Translations under genes and position numbers: made by a program
Part shown: piece after piece, positions 1 to 11,361 of the stretch
Layout: each line of letters begins with the position of its first letter
How positions within the stretch are numbered: position 1 is the first letter of the stretch
Source of the DNA: Diospyros lotus
Lineage: Eukaryota > Streptophyta > Magnoliopsida > Ericales > Ebenaceae
Assembly (NCBI RefSeq): GCF_014633365.1
Contig: NC_068352.1
Location: 22,725,310-22,789,309, forward strand
Direction of reading: 5' to 3'
Length of the DNA stretch: 64,000 nt
The notes under the pieces: model-generated
What the model was told of the DNA's origin: nothing
Databases searched by the model: none
What the model saw: only the letters and a program-made list of their open reading frames with translations

Positions 1-2345
1 CCTAACACATTCGTTACACTATTTCTAGGTTATAACGAGTCTATTATCATTTAATAACTTCCTATATTTCTATGAAAGTTTAACTAAATAAAAACACATT
101 ATAATTTATGAAATTCCTAGTATATCCCTAAAAGTCGCACAAAAAAATCGAATTCTATTTCTAGTCGGTTTTACTTTATGGTGTATGATACCTACGATGC
201 AATCCCCAAACTATCTCATTTCGATTTCAAGATTAGACATCAAATCATGTAAATAGTAGCCAATTATTTACAAGCATTCAATTCAATACCACACAACTCA
301 ACATAATCTAATTTATTCAATCACATAAAATTATAAAAAATGCATCATCATAGTTTCGGCCAATACATGGCCTTAATTCAACAAATTAGTTCATGATAGA
401 ATTAATTAAAATTCAAAATAATAGTGAAAAACATTAAGGGAATAAATTAAAAAGAAAAGAAAAACAGAGATTCCCTTGGATCCACTACCCGCGCACGCCT
501 GCGCGTGTTGCATGCGCTGCTGCAAGCTTCCCAAATCGTTCCTGCCTTCAGTTTCGCCGCAACCACCAATTTCTTAAACTTTCTGCTTCAAGTCCACTGC
601 CTTGCGCCGCCCAAGTCCTTTGCCAAATCCCAAACCTTTCTGTTATTATTATTATATTATATATATATATATATGTATGGCATGGAGTTCCAATTGCATT
701 GCAATTGGACTCCATTTATTATATTAATATATTATTATATACATACACACAAACACCACCACTAGGGATGGCAATTGTAACCGAAATCATGGAAAATCGA
801 ACCGAAATCGAACCGGTCAACGCTGTTAAAAACTGTTTGACTGGGTAATGGTTTGGTTCGGGAAAAAATCGAACACTGTTTCAATGAGTATGGTTTGGTT
901 ATGGTTTTCACTAAAATCGAACCAAAACCCGAACCGAACCGAATAGTGGGTAACCGAACCGAATCGAATATATATAATATGTTATATATATAATATAATA
1001 TGTATAATATGTATATATAATATATATTATATACAATCCCGTCCACCTGAGCCCAGCCCACCTGAGGCTAGCCCACCCCAGCCCAATTGCCTTGCTTGCA
1101 AACCCTTCTCCCCTTTTCTTCTCTTTCCTCTCTCAACCTCGCTCTCACTTTCTCTCACCCTCGTTGCCTCTAGCTCGTCCGCCCACCCCCGCCTTTGCTC
1201 TCTGCATGTCTCTTGCTCTCGCTCGCCCTCGCTGGATCTCTCTTGCTCTCGCTAGGGCTCGGCCCCTGCTCTCACTTTCCCTCAATCTCTCTCACCATTT
1301 CTGCCTCATTTCTCCTGCTCCTCTGCACGAGCTCGCCAATTGCCCTCGCTCTCTGCATCTCTCTTGCTCTCACTCGCCCTCGCTAGATCTCTCTTGTTCT
1401 CGCTAGGGCTCGGCCCCTCTTGCTCTCGCTCGCCCTCGATCTCTCTCACCCTCGCTGCCTCTTGTTCTCTGCCTCATCTCTCTTCACATTAATTTATTTT
1501 TTATATTTATAATTTTGTTAGATGGAGTTGCCTCATTCATTTCAGATGGATATGCATTAATTTACAAAGAATATATTAATGTTGTTGATGAAGGTATTAA
1601 CTTTTGTAGCTAATTTTTTTTAGCTTAAATTATAATTTAATTATGCACATATTAATTTATTGATCTTAACAATTGTAGGTTTGGAAATGTGATTATATAT
1701 CCAATAAGTTTTGTAACTTTATGCAAGAATAAGGTAACTTTATTAGAATTTATCTTTATTTGTTGTGAAATTATCAAAAAAAATTATGAATGCTATTTGT
1801 CTTTGTTTGTTGATATGGATTAAACTAAAAAACCATGGTTAAACCAAAATCGAACCAAAATCGAATGGTTTGGTTATGGTTTTAAATTTTTAAAACCAAA
1901 TGGGTAATGGTTTGATTTTGGTTTTAGTAATTTAAGTTTGATTTGATTATAATTTTGGTAAAAACCGAAACCAAACCGAACCATTGCCAACCCTAACCAC
2001 CACAGACGCGCACACACACATATATATAATATATATTATATATAAATAATATAATAGATAATATAATATTTAATATATTACTAATTATATTATAATGTTA
2101 ATTATTTATAATGTTTATTTTTATTTAAATTGTAATATTAATTTTAAAATATTTTTTTATTTTTTTATTTTTAATTTTTTTAACTCAAACACCAAATAGT
2201 ATTTTTGTAAAATAACAAAAAATATTAAAAAATTACTATATATAAAATAAACTCAAAATACTAGACAATTATAGATAAAACATATATAAAATACTTAAAA
2301 TATTACTCAATTATGATTAATAAATGTGAATAAATTCTCATATCA
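1..2345 (-). repeat. 3' LTR of the Athila-like element, partial, with hAT insertion
   Basis: Bases 1-762 and 1996-2345 align with 6632-7752. The LTR starts (minus strand) with TGATATGAG at 2345 and runs off the window at base 1. Bases 763-1995 are a later hAT insertion absent from the 5' LTR, which is continuous at the matching site. Confidence 0.9.
763..1995. mobile_element. non-autonomous hAT element inside the 3' LTR
   Basis: The element begins TAGGGATGGCAAT and its other end, reverse-complemented, reads TAGGGTTGGCAAT. This is a terminal inverted repeat of the plant hAT type. It is flanked by a perfect 8-bp duplication, accaccac, at 755-762 and 1996-2003. The empty site is visible in the sister LTR near 7375. 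The subterminal parts are rich in aaccgaa/ttcggtt motifs. The middle (1100-1480) is a degenerate CTCTCG-rich tract. No transposase is seen. Confidence 0.93.
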
Positions 2346-2360
2346 AATACTCCCAAACTT
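2346..2360 (-). other. polypurine tract of the Athila-like element
   Basis: On the minus strand AAGTTTGGGAGTATT lies directly before the TG of the 3' LTR. It follows CTTGAGGACAAGCAA, a sequence that commonly precedes the PPT in plant Athila elements. This would prime plus-strand DNA synthesis. Confidence 0.75.
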
Positions 2361-2660
2361 GAATTATTGCTTGTCCTCAAGTAAAGAAAATAAATTCTAT
2401 ACTCAAACACAAAACTTATGGTTGGAATCATTCATCACATTCAAATCATTTATTATGCTCACATTTAAATCATCAATTCAAAATATAACAATAACAAATA
2501 AAGGAAACTAAGCATACTTACATTCCCAGTTCAAGAATCCATACAAAATTATAAACTCAATTATGCTTTGTCATGTAATTCGCATGATCGAATAGTGCAA
2601 CAACTATTCTTGTAACCATCCCTTCTCACTACTACAAACAAAGGTAGCAAAGTAGGGTTC

Positions 2661-2791
2661 CTTTTTTTCTCTTCTTTCTTTTTTTTTCTTTTTTTTCTAA
2701 TTGAACAAGTGCATTTTATGTTCCATCTCGTTTTTTTCTTTTCTTTTTCTTTTTTTTTAACTGAACGAGTGCATTTTATGCTCCATCTCGC
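2661..2791. repeat. tandem duplication of ~65 bp with T-rich arm
   Basis: Two adjacent copies each have a T/C-rich run followed by a near-identical block (gtgcattttatg, then ttccatctcg or ctccatctcg). The T-run lengths differ between copies, as expected for slippage. Confidence 0.75.
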
Positions 2792-3182
2792 TCAACATTA
2801 TTCACCCTATTTACTTAAACCCTGTTTAGGCCTAGCTCAAAAGGAATAATCACAAGAAAAGTATTGTATTTATTTTTCATACATAGTCACACAACTTCAC
2901 AAAGAACATGTACTTCAATGATCTTAGAACCCAAGTATACTTAATCTTGCTTTATAAGATATTGCTCATTCCAAATCAAAGATTCAATGTTAAACACAAT
3001 AAAGAACCCAAATGCAAATCATGATTCCAAATAACAAGTTCTGCTTATTTTATCTTTCTCAAAATTTTCTAGTTTAGGGGTTGGCCAAATATACACCTGA
3101 TATAAGTTTCGCAAAAAAAAAAAAAATCTATATCAAAACACTTAAGCAAAACAAATAGCATGTATTAACAATTAATAATTTC

Positions 3183-3240
3183 ACCCTCCCCCCCCCCCCC
3201 CCAAACTTATTTAACACATTGTCCTCAATGTGAAAGACAA
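3183..3240 (-). other. second PPT-like motif with long G run
   Basis: On the minus strand ATTGAGGACAATGTG is followed by AAGTTTGG and a run of about 16 G. This repeats the GAGGACAA...AAGTTTGGG arrangement of the true PPT about 0.83 kb further on. It may be an extra plus-strand priming site or a relic of an older 3' end. Confidence 0.55.
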
Positions 3241-3767
3241 AGAAGAACTATAATGAAAAATGAATACTCCCCTGACACATAATTGAACATTACGAATACC
3301 CATGCCAGTCCAAACTGAATCAGCTTTATTTTCCTTTCTTTTGAACTTACACAACATCACAAGTATGGGTTATTGGTCATATTTATTCAACAAAACTAAA
3401 ATGAAATAAAAAAAAAAAGAAGGAAAAAGAGCTTGGGTTGCCTCCCAAGAAGCGCTTGTTTATAGTCATTAACTTAACTAAGTTTCTATCTTCACGGAGG
3501 CTTAAATCCTTCTTCTGTCAAAATTTTGTGTATGCCAATTGATTGGCTTATTTTTTGAATGTTAGCAACTTTCCATCCAATCCCCTTATTTTAGTTTCTA
3601 AGCACCCTTATCAATTTTTCCTTTTCATGACCTAGTGGCTTGACTTTTGAAGAAGAATATGACACATCCAAAGGAAACAATTTGTCTCTTTTAAATGGAC
3701 AACCTTTTTGTTTTTTTTCCAAATAGCTCATGACCACAACCTTGTTCTTGGCATTTAAAATTTTTTC

Positions 3768-4442
3768 CTACTCATCAAAAGAGTTAACAATGCAATTTTC
3801 TATAAGCTCATTTAATCTCTTTACTAAATCATCAATGTCATCTATCCTTAAGACTTCTTTTTCATTGTCATTAAAATGTTTCATTGCCTTAAACACATTG
3901 AAAATAACTATCTCGTCATAAATTCTAAGGCTAAGTGTTCCTTGCTGGACATCAATCAAAGCTCTCCCTGTGGCTAGAAAATGTCTCCCTAAAATTATGA
4001 ACATATCATAATCTTTTTCCATGTCCAGAACAATAAAGTCAACAGGAAAAATAAATTTATCTACTTTTACCAAAACATCTTCCACTACTCCCCTTGGATA
4101 TTTGATACTTCTATCAACCAATTGAAGAGAAATAGTGATGGGTGTTGGTTCTTTTAGTCCAAGCTTCCTGAAAACAAAAAAGGGCATCAAATTAATACTT
4201 GCACCAAGGTTACATAAAACTTTATCAAAATTAATTTCACCAATAGTGCAAGGAATAGAAAAGCTCCCTAGATCCTTGCGTTTTGGAGGCAATTTGTTTT
4301 GAATCATAGCTCCGTATTCTTCAGTCAAGGCAATGGTCTTATAATCCTCTAGCTTCCTTTTGTTTGACATAATTTCTTTCAAAAATTTTGCATAAGCAAG
4401 AATCTGCGCCAAAGTATCTACAAATGGAATGTTAATGTGCAA
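3768..4442 (-). pseudogene. retroelement aspartic protease domain, catalytic Asp replaced
   Basis: This 225-codon segment (stop included) continues the gag frame after a TAG at 4470-4472. It resembles the Athila-type gag-protease region that cuts the polyprotein in the particle. The retropepsin active-site loop is at residues 77-87 of this segment and reads C-N-L-G-A-S-I-N-L-M-P. The family normally has D-[L/T/S]-G-A, so the catalytic Asp is Asn (codon AAC at 4209-4211). The flap-side hydrophobic stretch ending I-L-G-R at about 151-154 is present. The protein should be inactive even if translated. There is no polymerase downstream. Confidence 0.82.
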
Positions 4443-5951
4443 TTGTTTAAAAGCTTCAAGAAATTTTTCAAACTATTTGTCAACCTTATTTTGTTTAAGC
4501 CTTTGAGGAAAATAGATAGGAGGAACATAAGGTTTAACAAGTGGTGTTAGCGATGGTATCTCGTTCTGCTCATTCTTATCACTAATCTCAATATTATTCT
4601 TTTTATCAGCATCACCTGTAACATGTTTACTACTTACCTCACAAAGTTGCTTACCACTTCTCAATGTCACTGCCTTGACTTCCTCTCTTGGATTCACCTC
4701 AGTTTTGCTAGGCAACTTACCTTGATCTCTCGAATTTATGGCATTTGAGATCTGCCCCAATTGAACCTCCAAATTTCTGTTGAAACTGGCCATCTGGTCT
4801 ACTTTTGCCTCTAGCTTTTCAAATCTATTTGCAGTGGTATTAACTAACTTTTCAATTGCCAACTCCTAAGACGGCTTGCTTTCTGGTTGCTGCTGCATCA
4901 CTCATTAAGATCTCGATTGAAAACCAGGAGGATTGCTAGGTCTAGAATTGCTACTGCCGCCCTGATCCTTCTAGGAAAAATTGGAGTGATTTCTCCAACC
5001 TGCATTATAGTTGTTAGAATATGGGTTATTTTCTTAGTTCTACATGTTATAATTCAAAATATACTGAGCTTGCTCAACCTGCATACAATCAAAGCCTAAG
5101 TGAGAATTCTCATGCCAATCACAATTATTGGCAGAATTGAAATTAAAATAAACAGCATTGACATTCCCCAACTTACCAAACATTTTTACAAGATTGTCTA
5201 CCTTGGCGTTTAACATATCGATGCCATCAACTTCATACATACCTGAGGCTTTTTTAGGCATACCTTTCTCAGTATACCATTGATAATTCTTAGAAGTCAT
5301 TTCTTTAAGTAGCTCATATGCATCCTCTGTAGACTTATCCATTAGTGCACCCTTTGCGACAACATCTATAGTGATTCTAACTGAATGAGATAGACCATTA
5401 TAGAATGTCTGCACAATCAACCAGTCAGGCAGACCATGGTGTGGACACCGTCTTTGCAATTCCTTAAACCTTTCCCACGCATCATTCAAAGATTCACCAT
5501 CAAATTGAACAAAACTAGTAATATCATTCCTGAGTTTAGCCGTCTTACTTGGTGGAAAACACTTACTCAAGAATTCTTGTGATACGGTTGCCCATGTGAT
5601 AAATGAATTTGGAGCTTTGGAATTTAACCACACCTTAGCTTTATCTCTCAACGAAAAAGGAAACAGCCTTAGTCTGATTGCATCCTCACTAATGCCGTTC
5701 ATTTTGATGGTGTCGCATATCTCTAAAAAGTTTGCTAAATGTGCATTAGGATTTTCAGTTGGATTTCCACCAAATTACCCCTGCTGAACCATCTGAATGA
5801 GTCCTGGTTTGATCTCAAAGTTATTGGCATTGATAGTTGGTCTCAGTATGTTGGCTTGAGCTCCAATTGGGTTTGGCATGGGATAATCATGTAGCAATCT
5901 CTGATTCTGATTCTGATTCTGGTTCTGGTTCTAGTTCTGGTTTTCTGCCAT
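4443..5951 (-). pseudogene. Athila-like gag polyprotein, nine in-frame stops
   Basis: The likely start is ATG at 5949-5951, followed by a run of Asn-Gln codons. A single frame then runs to the protease with no frameshift, but with nine stops (TAG, TAA, TGA). The Retrotrans_gag core is clear at 5702-5280 (RLRLFPFSLRDKAKVWLNS and, further on, WERFKELQRRCPHHGLPDWL). It forms the capsid of the retroelement particle. Further on are remnants of N-N-P-Y-S-N-N-Y-N-A-G-W-R-N-H and, at 4862-4473, the AVTLRSGKQL block typical of the gag C-terminus in this lineage. No CCHC zinc knuckle was found. Several stops fit C-to-T or G-to-A changes of CAG, CAA or TGG. Confidence 0.88.
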
Positions 5952-6269
5952 GAATAGTACTTGTCGTGTTCATCTCGTCCCTTTCTTTATTACTCAACAG
6001 GTTCTTTCTATCTCTAGATCAAATGGCTGAATTTCTCTACGATTTCTTGGCATGCACAACTCAGCCTACAATGTAAAACAAGACAACGTAAGATAGGCAA
6101 AAAATGAAAAAAAATAAAATAAAAAATAAAAAGTAATAATAATAACAAAATTTAAAGAAATAAAAATAAATAAATAAAAAATCACAAAAGACAAAGACAT
6201 TAAAAAAAAAAGATGTATACAATCTAAATTAATAAAGAAAAAGTTTTAATTTGATATTGAATAATACTT

Positions 6270-6287
6270 TCCCCGGCAACGGCGCCA
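6270..6287 (-). other. primer binding site, tRNA-Asp type
   Basis: On the minus strand TGGCGCCGTTGCCGGGGA lies 6 nt after the 5' LTR end. To my knowledge it is complementary to the 3' end of plant tRNA-Asp and is the usual primer site of Athila-type elements. Confidence 0.85.
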
Positions 6288-6293
6288 AAAACT

Positions 6294-7752
6294 TGATCAC
6301 CCTAAAATATATCGCAAGTGTACAAGTCGAACAAGTAATATAATAGTAAGTAAGAATATCGTTCCCACGATAAAAGATTTCAAGTACCAAATTTTTAAAC
6401 TTTCTTTATTATTTAGACAATACAGAAAATTTCAGGTTAATAAAGATTAGAAGAAAAAGAGTAAATTAATTAATTAAATTAATAAAATAAAATTGATTTG
6501 GAATGGAACTTGAATCAAATAAATCAGTGAATTTTAATAACTAACGCACATGTATGAACCTAGTTATGTAATGCAAATCATATATTTTTATGCTAATGAA
6601 TTGATAAATTGATTATGTGACGGCGAAATCTCCTAACGCATTCGTTACCCTATTTCTAGGTTATAACGAGTCTATTCTCATTTAATAACTTCCTATATTT
6701 CTATGAAAGTTTAATTAAATGAAAATGCATTACAATTTATGAAATTTCTAGCATATCCCTAAAAACCGCACAAAGAAACTGAATTCTATTTATAGTCGGT
6801 TTTACTTTATGGTGTATGATACCTACAATGCAATCCTCAAACTATTTTCTTTCGATTTCAAGATTAAGCATAAAATCATGTAAATAATGGTTAATTATTT
6901 ACGAGCATTCAATTCAATACCACACAAGTCAATATAATCTAATTTATTCAATCACATAAAATTATAAAAAATGCATCATCATAGTTTCAGCCAATACATG
7001 ACCTTAGTTCAACAAATTAGTTCATAACAGAATTAATTAAAATCCAAAATAATAGTGAAAACATTAAGAGAATAAATTAAAGAGAAAAGAAAAACAGAAA
7101 TTCCCTTCGACCAATGCCCGCGCACGCCTGCGCGTGTTGCATGCGCTGCTGCAAGCTTCCCAAATTCTTCCTGCCTTCGGTTTCGCCGCAGCCACCAATT
7201 CCTTAAACGTTCCGCTTCAAGTCCACTGCCTTGCGCCGCCCAAGTCCTTTGCCAAATTTCAAACCTTTCTGTTATTATTATATATATATATATATATATG
7301 GGGCATGGAGTTCCAATTGCATTGGAATTAGACATCATTTATTATATTAATATATTATTATACACATACACACAAACACCACCACAGACTCACGCACACA
7401 CATATATATAATATATATTATATATAATATATAAATAATATAATAGATAATATAATATTTAATATATTATTAATTATATTAACTTTAATTATATTATAAT
7501 GTTAATTATTTATAATGTTTATTTTTATTTAAATTATAACATTAATTTTAAAATATTTTTTTATTTTTTTATTTTTAATTTTTTTTAACTCAAACACCAA
7601 ATAGTATTCTTGTAAAATAATAAAAAATACTAAAAAATAAATATATATAAAAGAAACTCAAAATACTAGACAATTATAGATAAAATACATATAAAATACT
7701 TAAAACACTACTCAATTATGACTAATAAATGTGTGAAAAAATTTTCACATCA
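6294..7752 (-). repeat. 5' LTR of the Athila-like element, complete
   Basis: This is a 1459-bp LTR that reads TGATGTG... to ...GGTGATCA on the minus strand. It aligns with the 3' LTR at the left edge of the window. It includes an AT-microsatellite and a CG-richer block at 7110-7260 also present in the 3' LTR. The flank at 7753-7757 (cccat) would be the target duplication, but its partner is outside the window. Confidence 0.9.
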
Positions 7753-9269
7753 CCCATCCTTGAGCTATCTTAGCTCAAGCATGCTTAATCTGAAAATTCT
7801 TTATCCACATTCAACTCAAAAAAGTATCTAGTTGGTGTTGTTTCCTTACTTACTATCATCGATATATATACTAACTTCTCTATAGTCGCTTTTTGGACCT
7901 AACCTTGGGCTCTCGAGATATTACACTAGTCGATCTCGAAATACCAAGGGTGCTTATCGCAAACCTTTAAACTCCCCTATGAATAGGTGACCCCATATTC
8001 AAAAAAGATACTCCTTTAATACTGATTCAAAAGTTCTGTAAATTCTTTAAGATTCTTACGAATCTAACTTAAGTGTTAAAGGGTTTGTGTAGTGAATGTC
8101 CTGTGCCTTCTAATTACCTTTTTTTTTGCAAAGCCTCAACGACCAGTAGATGATTTCTCGATAAATAAAATCTATTGTTATATTCAAGTAACGACAATAC
8201 TCAAATAAGCTTCAAGTACAATGTTACTATGAAGGGTTAAATGGTAAACCTAGGTATACAGCTATTCGAACAATTAAGAAAAACTAGTAATAATACACAT
8301 TAAAAAAGCTAACAAAAAAAAAACAAACAAACAAACAAGCAAGAAATCCTAAACTATGAGGATCAACCGAGCAAGCAAAGCTCAAGGCATAAGCCACAAA
8401 GGCCTATGTCTAGGGCTCCCAAAAAAAAAAGAGCCCAAAATCGTTAATTATTTAAAATTTATTTATTTTTATTTTATAATATGTAAAATCTTTAATTCTA
8501 TTTTATGATAGTTTTTGTTTGAATTCATGTTCTATTTATTTTATTATTTTATTTAGATGAGGAGGCTCCAACTCTCCAAATCCACATATCATTTTCCAAT
8601 ATTAGCATAGATAGTAGTATATCCTTTACTATGGTTTTCTTTTGAGATGATATTTTTATACAAGGTTGACAAATTATGGGTCTTCTAGTCTTTGAAAAAA
8701 ATTGTAAAAATTTTCACACTGGTATGCATATTTTGAAATTTTAAATTTGATGGGGCGGCGTTGCCTGATAGCAATGCCAAAAAATAAATAAATAAATAAA
8801 TCAATCAATAGGTCTCTTAAACCTAAGGATGGGTCGAAGACAATTTGAAAGTAATATAAATAAAACAAAAAAAAATCACTAACACTTGATCTAAACACAT
8901 TTAGATGTATTAAAATTCTAATTTTTTGTCCTTAACCAAGTTTTAAAATAAATCATTATATTTTAAAATAGATTAGGGGTGATTGGACTCTCTAGTAAAA
9001 TTTTCCATATATAAACTTACTTAACACAGACGAAGGAGCTATCCAAGTAACTTAATTACTAAATAACCCCTCGAGGGGTGTTGGACTTTATTTAACAATC
9101 AAAGTTGAATTAGCTAGTTATTTATTGATAAGAAAAAAATCTTCCAATTTTTTATTTAATAACATGTCGAGAAAAGCGAGGTGTTTTAGTTAATGACTAT
9201 GTACACTCATGTAGTGAATTGAAACAATATCTTTACACAATGGGGTATTAAAGCTTTATAGAGGGATGG
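7753..9269. other. intergenic DNA, no gene recognised
   Basis: AT-rich sequence without coding signal. Bases 8380-8440 resemble the start of the hAT MITE at 36560 (shared aaggcata...ggcctatgtctagg), so a fragment of that family lies here. A 14-bp palindrome, acccctcgaggggt, is at 9065-9078. Confidence 0.6.
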
Positions 9270-11361
9270 GCTCAATCGGAGGCACCGTTGGTTCTCGTCA
9301 CCGATATCAAAAGTACCACAATGGGCTTGGTCGGAGGGATATTGGTGTCTCTAATTTTGTGGTCTACTTGGATCCTAATGCCAGTCAACTTACTCTTCTT
9401 GGTACCTAAGGAAATTTTAGAAAAATCTTAGACATATATGTTCTAAGTAGAGGGAGGAAAGGATGGTCTCTTAAGTATATTGTCTAATCAAGAAGTTGGG
9501 ATCTACTAGACTCACCTCAAATCAGGTCTTTGTCTTTACCTGGAATTAAGAAAAAACAAGATGAGTCCAAATGACTCAGCAAACTCATATCATAAAGAAA
9601 GGAAAGACGGATGAGTAGGTGTTAAGAGTAAACATGCATCTCAAGTGCATAATAAACTGGAATTCATGCATAACATACCATGTAATCTCATAAACTAACA
9701 CATGTACCAACTGTAAAAGTAATAATGCTTACATACAGGATCTTGGGGTCTAAATAAGAAATGCATTAGCACCCAAATCCATACCACAAACATGTTACTG
9801 CCCTGAAGACAAGCGATAGCTATCACTTGAGTCAAAGCTAGCTTGGGTGGGAGTGACAAACACCCGCTGGCACGCATAAGCATCCAAGATAGAAATTGGA
9901 CACGCCAAAGCATTTGTAAATAACTCAGTTCGGGAAACCCGACATTGTACAACTGTATCTCAAGAACTAACAACAAGACTATGCAAATATAACAAATAAG
10001 GGGTGACGTAGTAGACCAAACATGATACAAAACCCCCATAAGCCAAGTATCTTGCTAAGCCTCTCCCATCTAGTAAAATACATGCCGAATATAAATGCTC
10101 GTACTTAACAACCAATAAATAAATGTTATGGTCGTGTGACAAGCACTCAAGATTAACTGGATCATCCAAAATACATAATCCTGTCTCAAGCATATATACA
10201 AGACTTGCATTTGAAAACACCATTGTATTTAACTAATTGGAACAGGAAAAGTAGTGTTATAAAACATACGCCCATTTTCTATGGACACTAGCTAACGTTT
10301 AACCCAAATGTATCTATCTTCATTCCGTTTAGGGAGTAGAGAGTGAACAAACTCTCTAGAAACACAAGCAAGATATGCTGCATATATTTACAGTCTCTAT
10401 TGTCTTATTAAATTATACGCTTATAACAATATAATAACTCAATGTATTCTTACATATAATACATGCATGTATTATTACTTATATTATTAATAAGTAATAT
10501 GTATCCTTACATATAGAAAATTAATTAACATATCATTTACTTAAATTATTCCTTATATTATTACTAGCAATATGTATTATTTACTAATTTTGACACGAGC
10601 ATAGATAATATTATTTACTAATGCTATTTACATAGATACCTCAAGTTGGAACTAATGACTTAGGTCAATCCACTTATACTACTTATAATAGTAATAATAC
10701 TAATATTTAAAATAACATTAATGTCAATAATAATAATAATAAGCAATATAACACTCAACTTTTAACAATATGCCAATATCATATTTCTGTACTCACAGCA
10801 CCAAATCATCCATTAACCTTAACTTAAGCTTATTTAACACCCAAACGTCCCCTGTTTCATATGCTACGCATAACATCACTTCAAACCACTAGCTCTAAGA
10901 TGCACATACTCTTTCACAGTGACACTCACACATGATGATAGATACACACACACAGGGACACAATAAGCTCCTCGACCAAAGGCCATTTCTTTAATTTGAG
11001 CGCACACACACAACACTTTCTTTACAAAACTCACCAACACATACAACTCAAACACCCCTGCAACTTATATATGCATATACATCGCTGCTCGATGCCACTG
11101 TACCGCTTATAGAATTCATCGAGACCCCTTCCCCTTGCTGTAACTGTTTATGTATAATCCACCACTTGAAATATATATATATATATATATATTTTTTTTG
11201 TTCACTGCACTAAACCACCAAAACCGTATATGCAAACATATATAAAACCACCGAAACCCACAGCTACACCCTCGACCAAAATGGAAGCTCTGCACCTGCG
11301 CATGTAAATATATATATATATATATATATCGACAAACAACCACTCAAAGCCCAGCTCACAC
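9270..11361 (-). repeat. LTR-like family E copy 1, ends not resolved
   Basis: Similarity to the bounded element at 54942-57664 is clear in short blocks: the hairpin plus acctggaat block (9538-9578), and ggatcttggggtct followed by gcacccaa and gttactgccctgaa (9738-9810, compare 55490-55555). By that comparison the element lies on the minus strand. Outer ends were not found. The sequence right of 14084 may be its continuation, with copy 2 inserted into it. Short reading frames here have no recognised domain. Confidence 0.5.

Larger units (their letters stand above)
2361..3767 (-). other. non-coding internal region of the Athila-like element
   Basis: This is about 1.4 kb between the end of the protease frame and the PPT, with no domain recognised. 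It includes GCGCTTCTTGGGAGGCAACC (minus strand, near 3430-3460), a block I associate with Athila-type 3' regions. It also holds a tandem duplication at 2661-2791 and a second PPT-like motif near 3183-3240. Confidence 0.6.
1..7752 (-). mobile_element. Athila-like Ty3/gypsy LTR retroelement, non-autonomous, left end outside window
   Basis: Read on the minus strand, the order is 5' LTR (6294-7752), primer site (6270-6287), one gag-protease frame (5951 to 3768), a non-coding stretch, a polypurine tract (2346-2360), and a 3' LTR that leaves the window at base 1. The gag sequence and the LTR, PBS and PPT layout are those of plant Athila-type elements. No reverse transcriptase, RNase H or integrase homology is visible in the ~1.4 kb between protease and PPT, so this is a deletion derivative that would need proteins supplied from elsewhere. 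The two LTRs differ at about 8-9% of sites over the first ~165 aligned bases by eye, so the insertion is old. A target duplication cannot be checked because one end is missing. Confidence 0.88.

Noticed and set aside
1092..1406. CT-rich frames in the hAT element of the 3' LTR
   Set aside because: Low-complexity translation inside a transposon, with no domain.
9695..10223. Two overlapping minus-strand frames of 87 and 114 codons
   Set aside because: No recognisable domain; the region matches another family E element in non-coding blocks.
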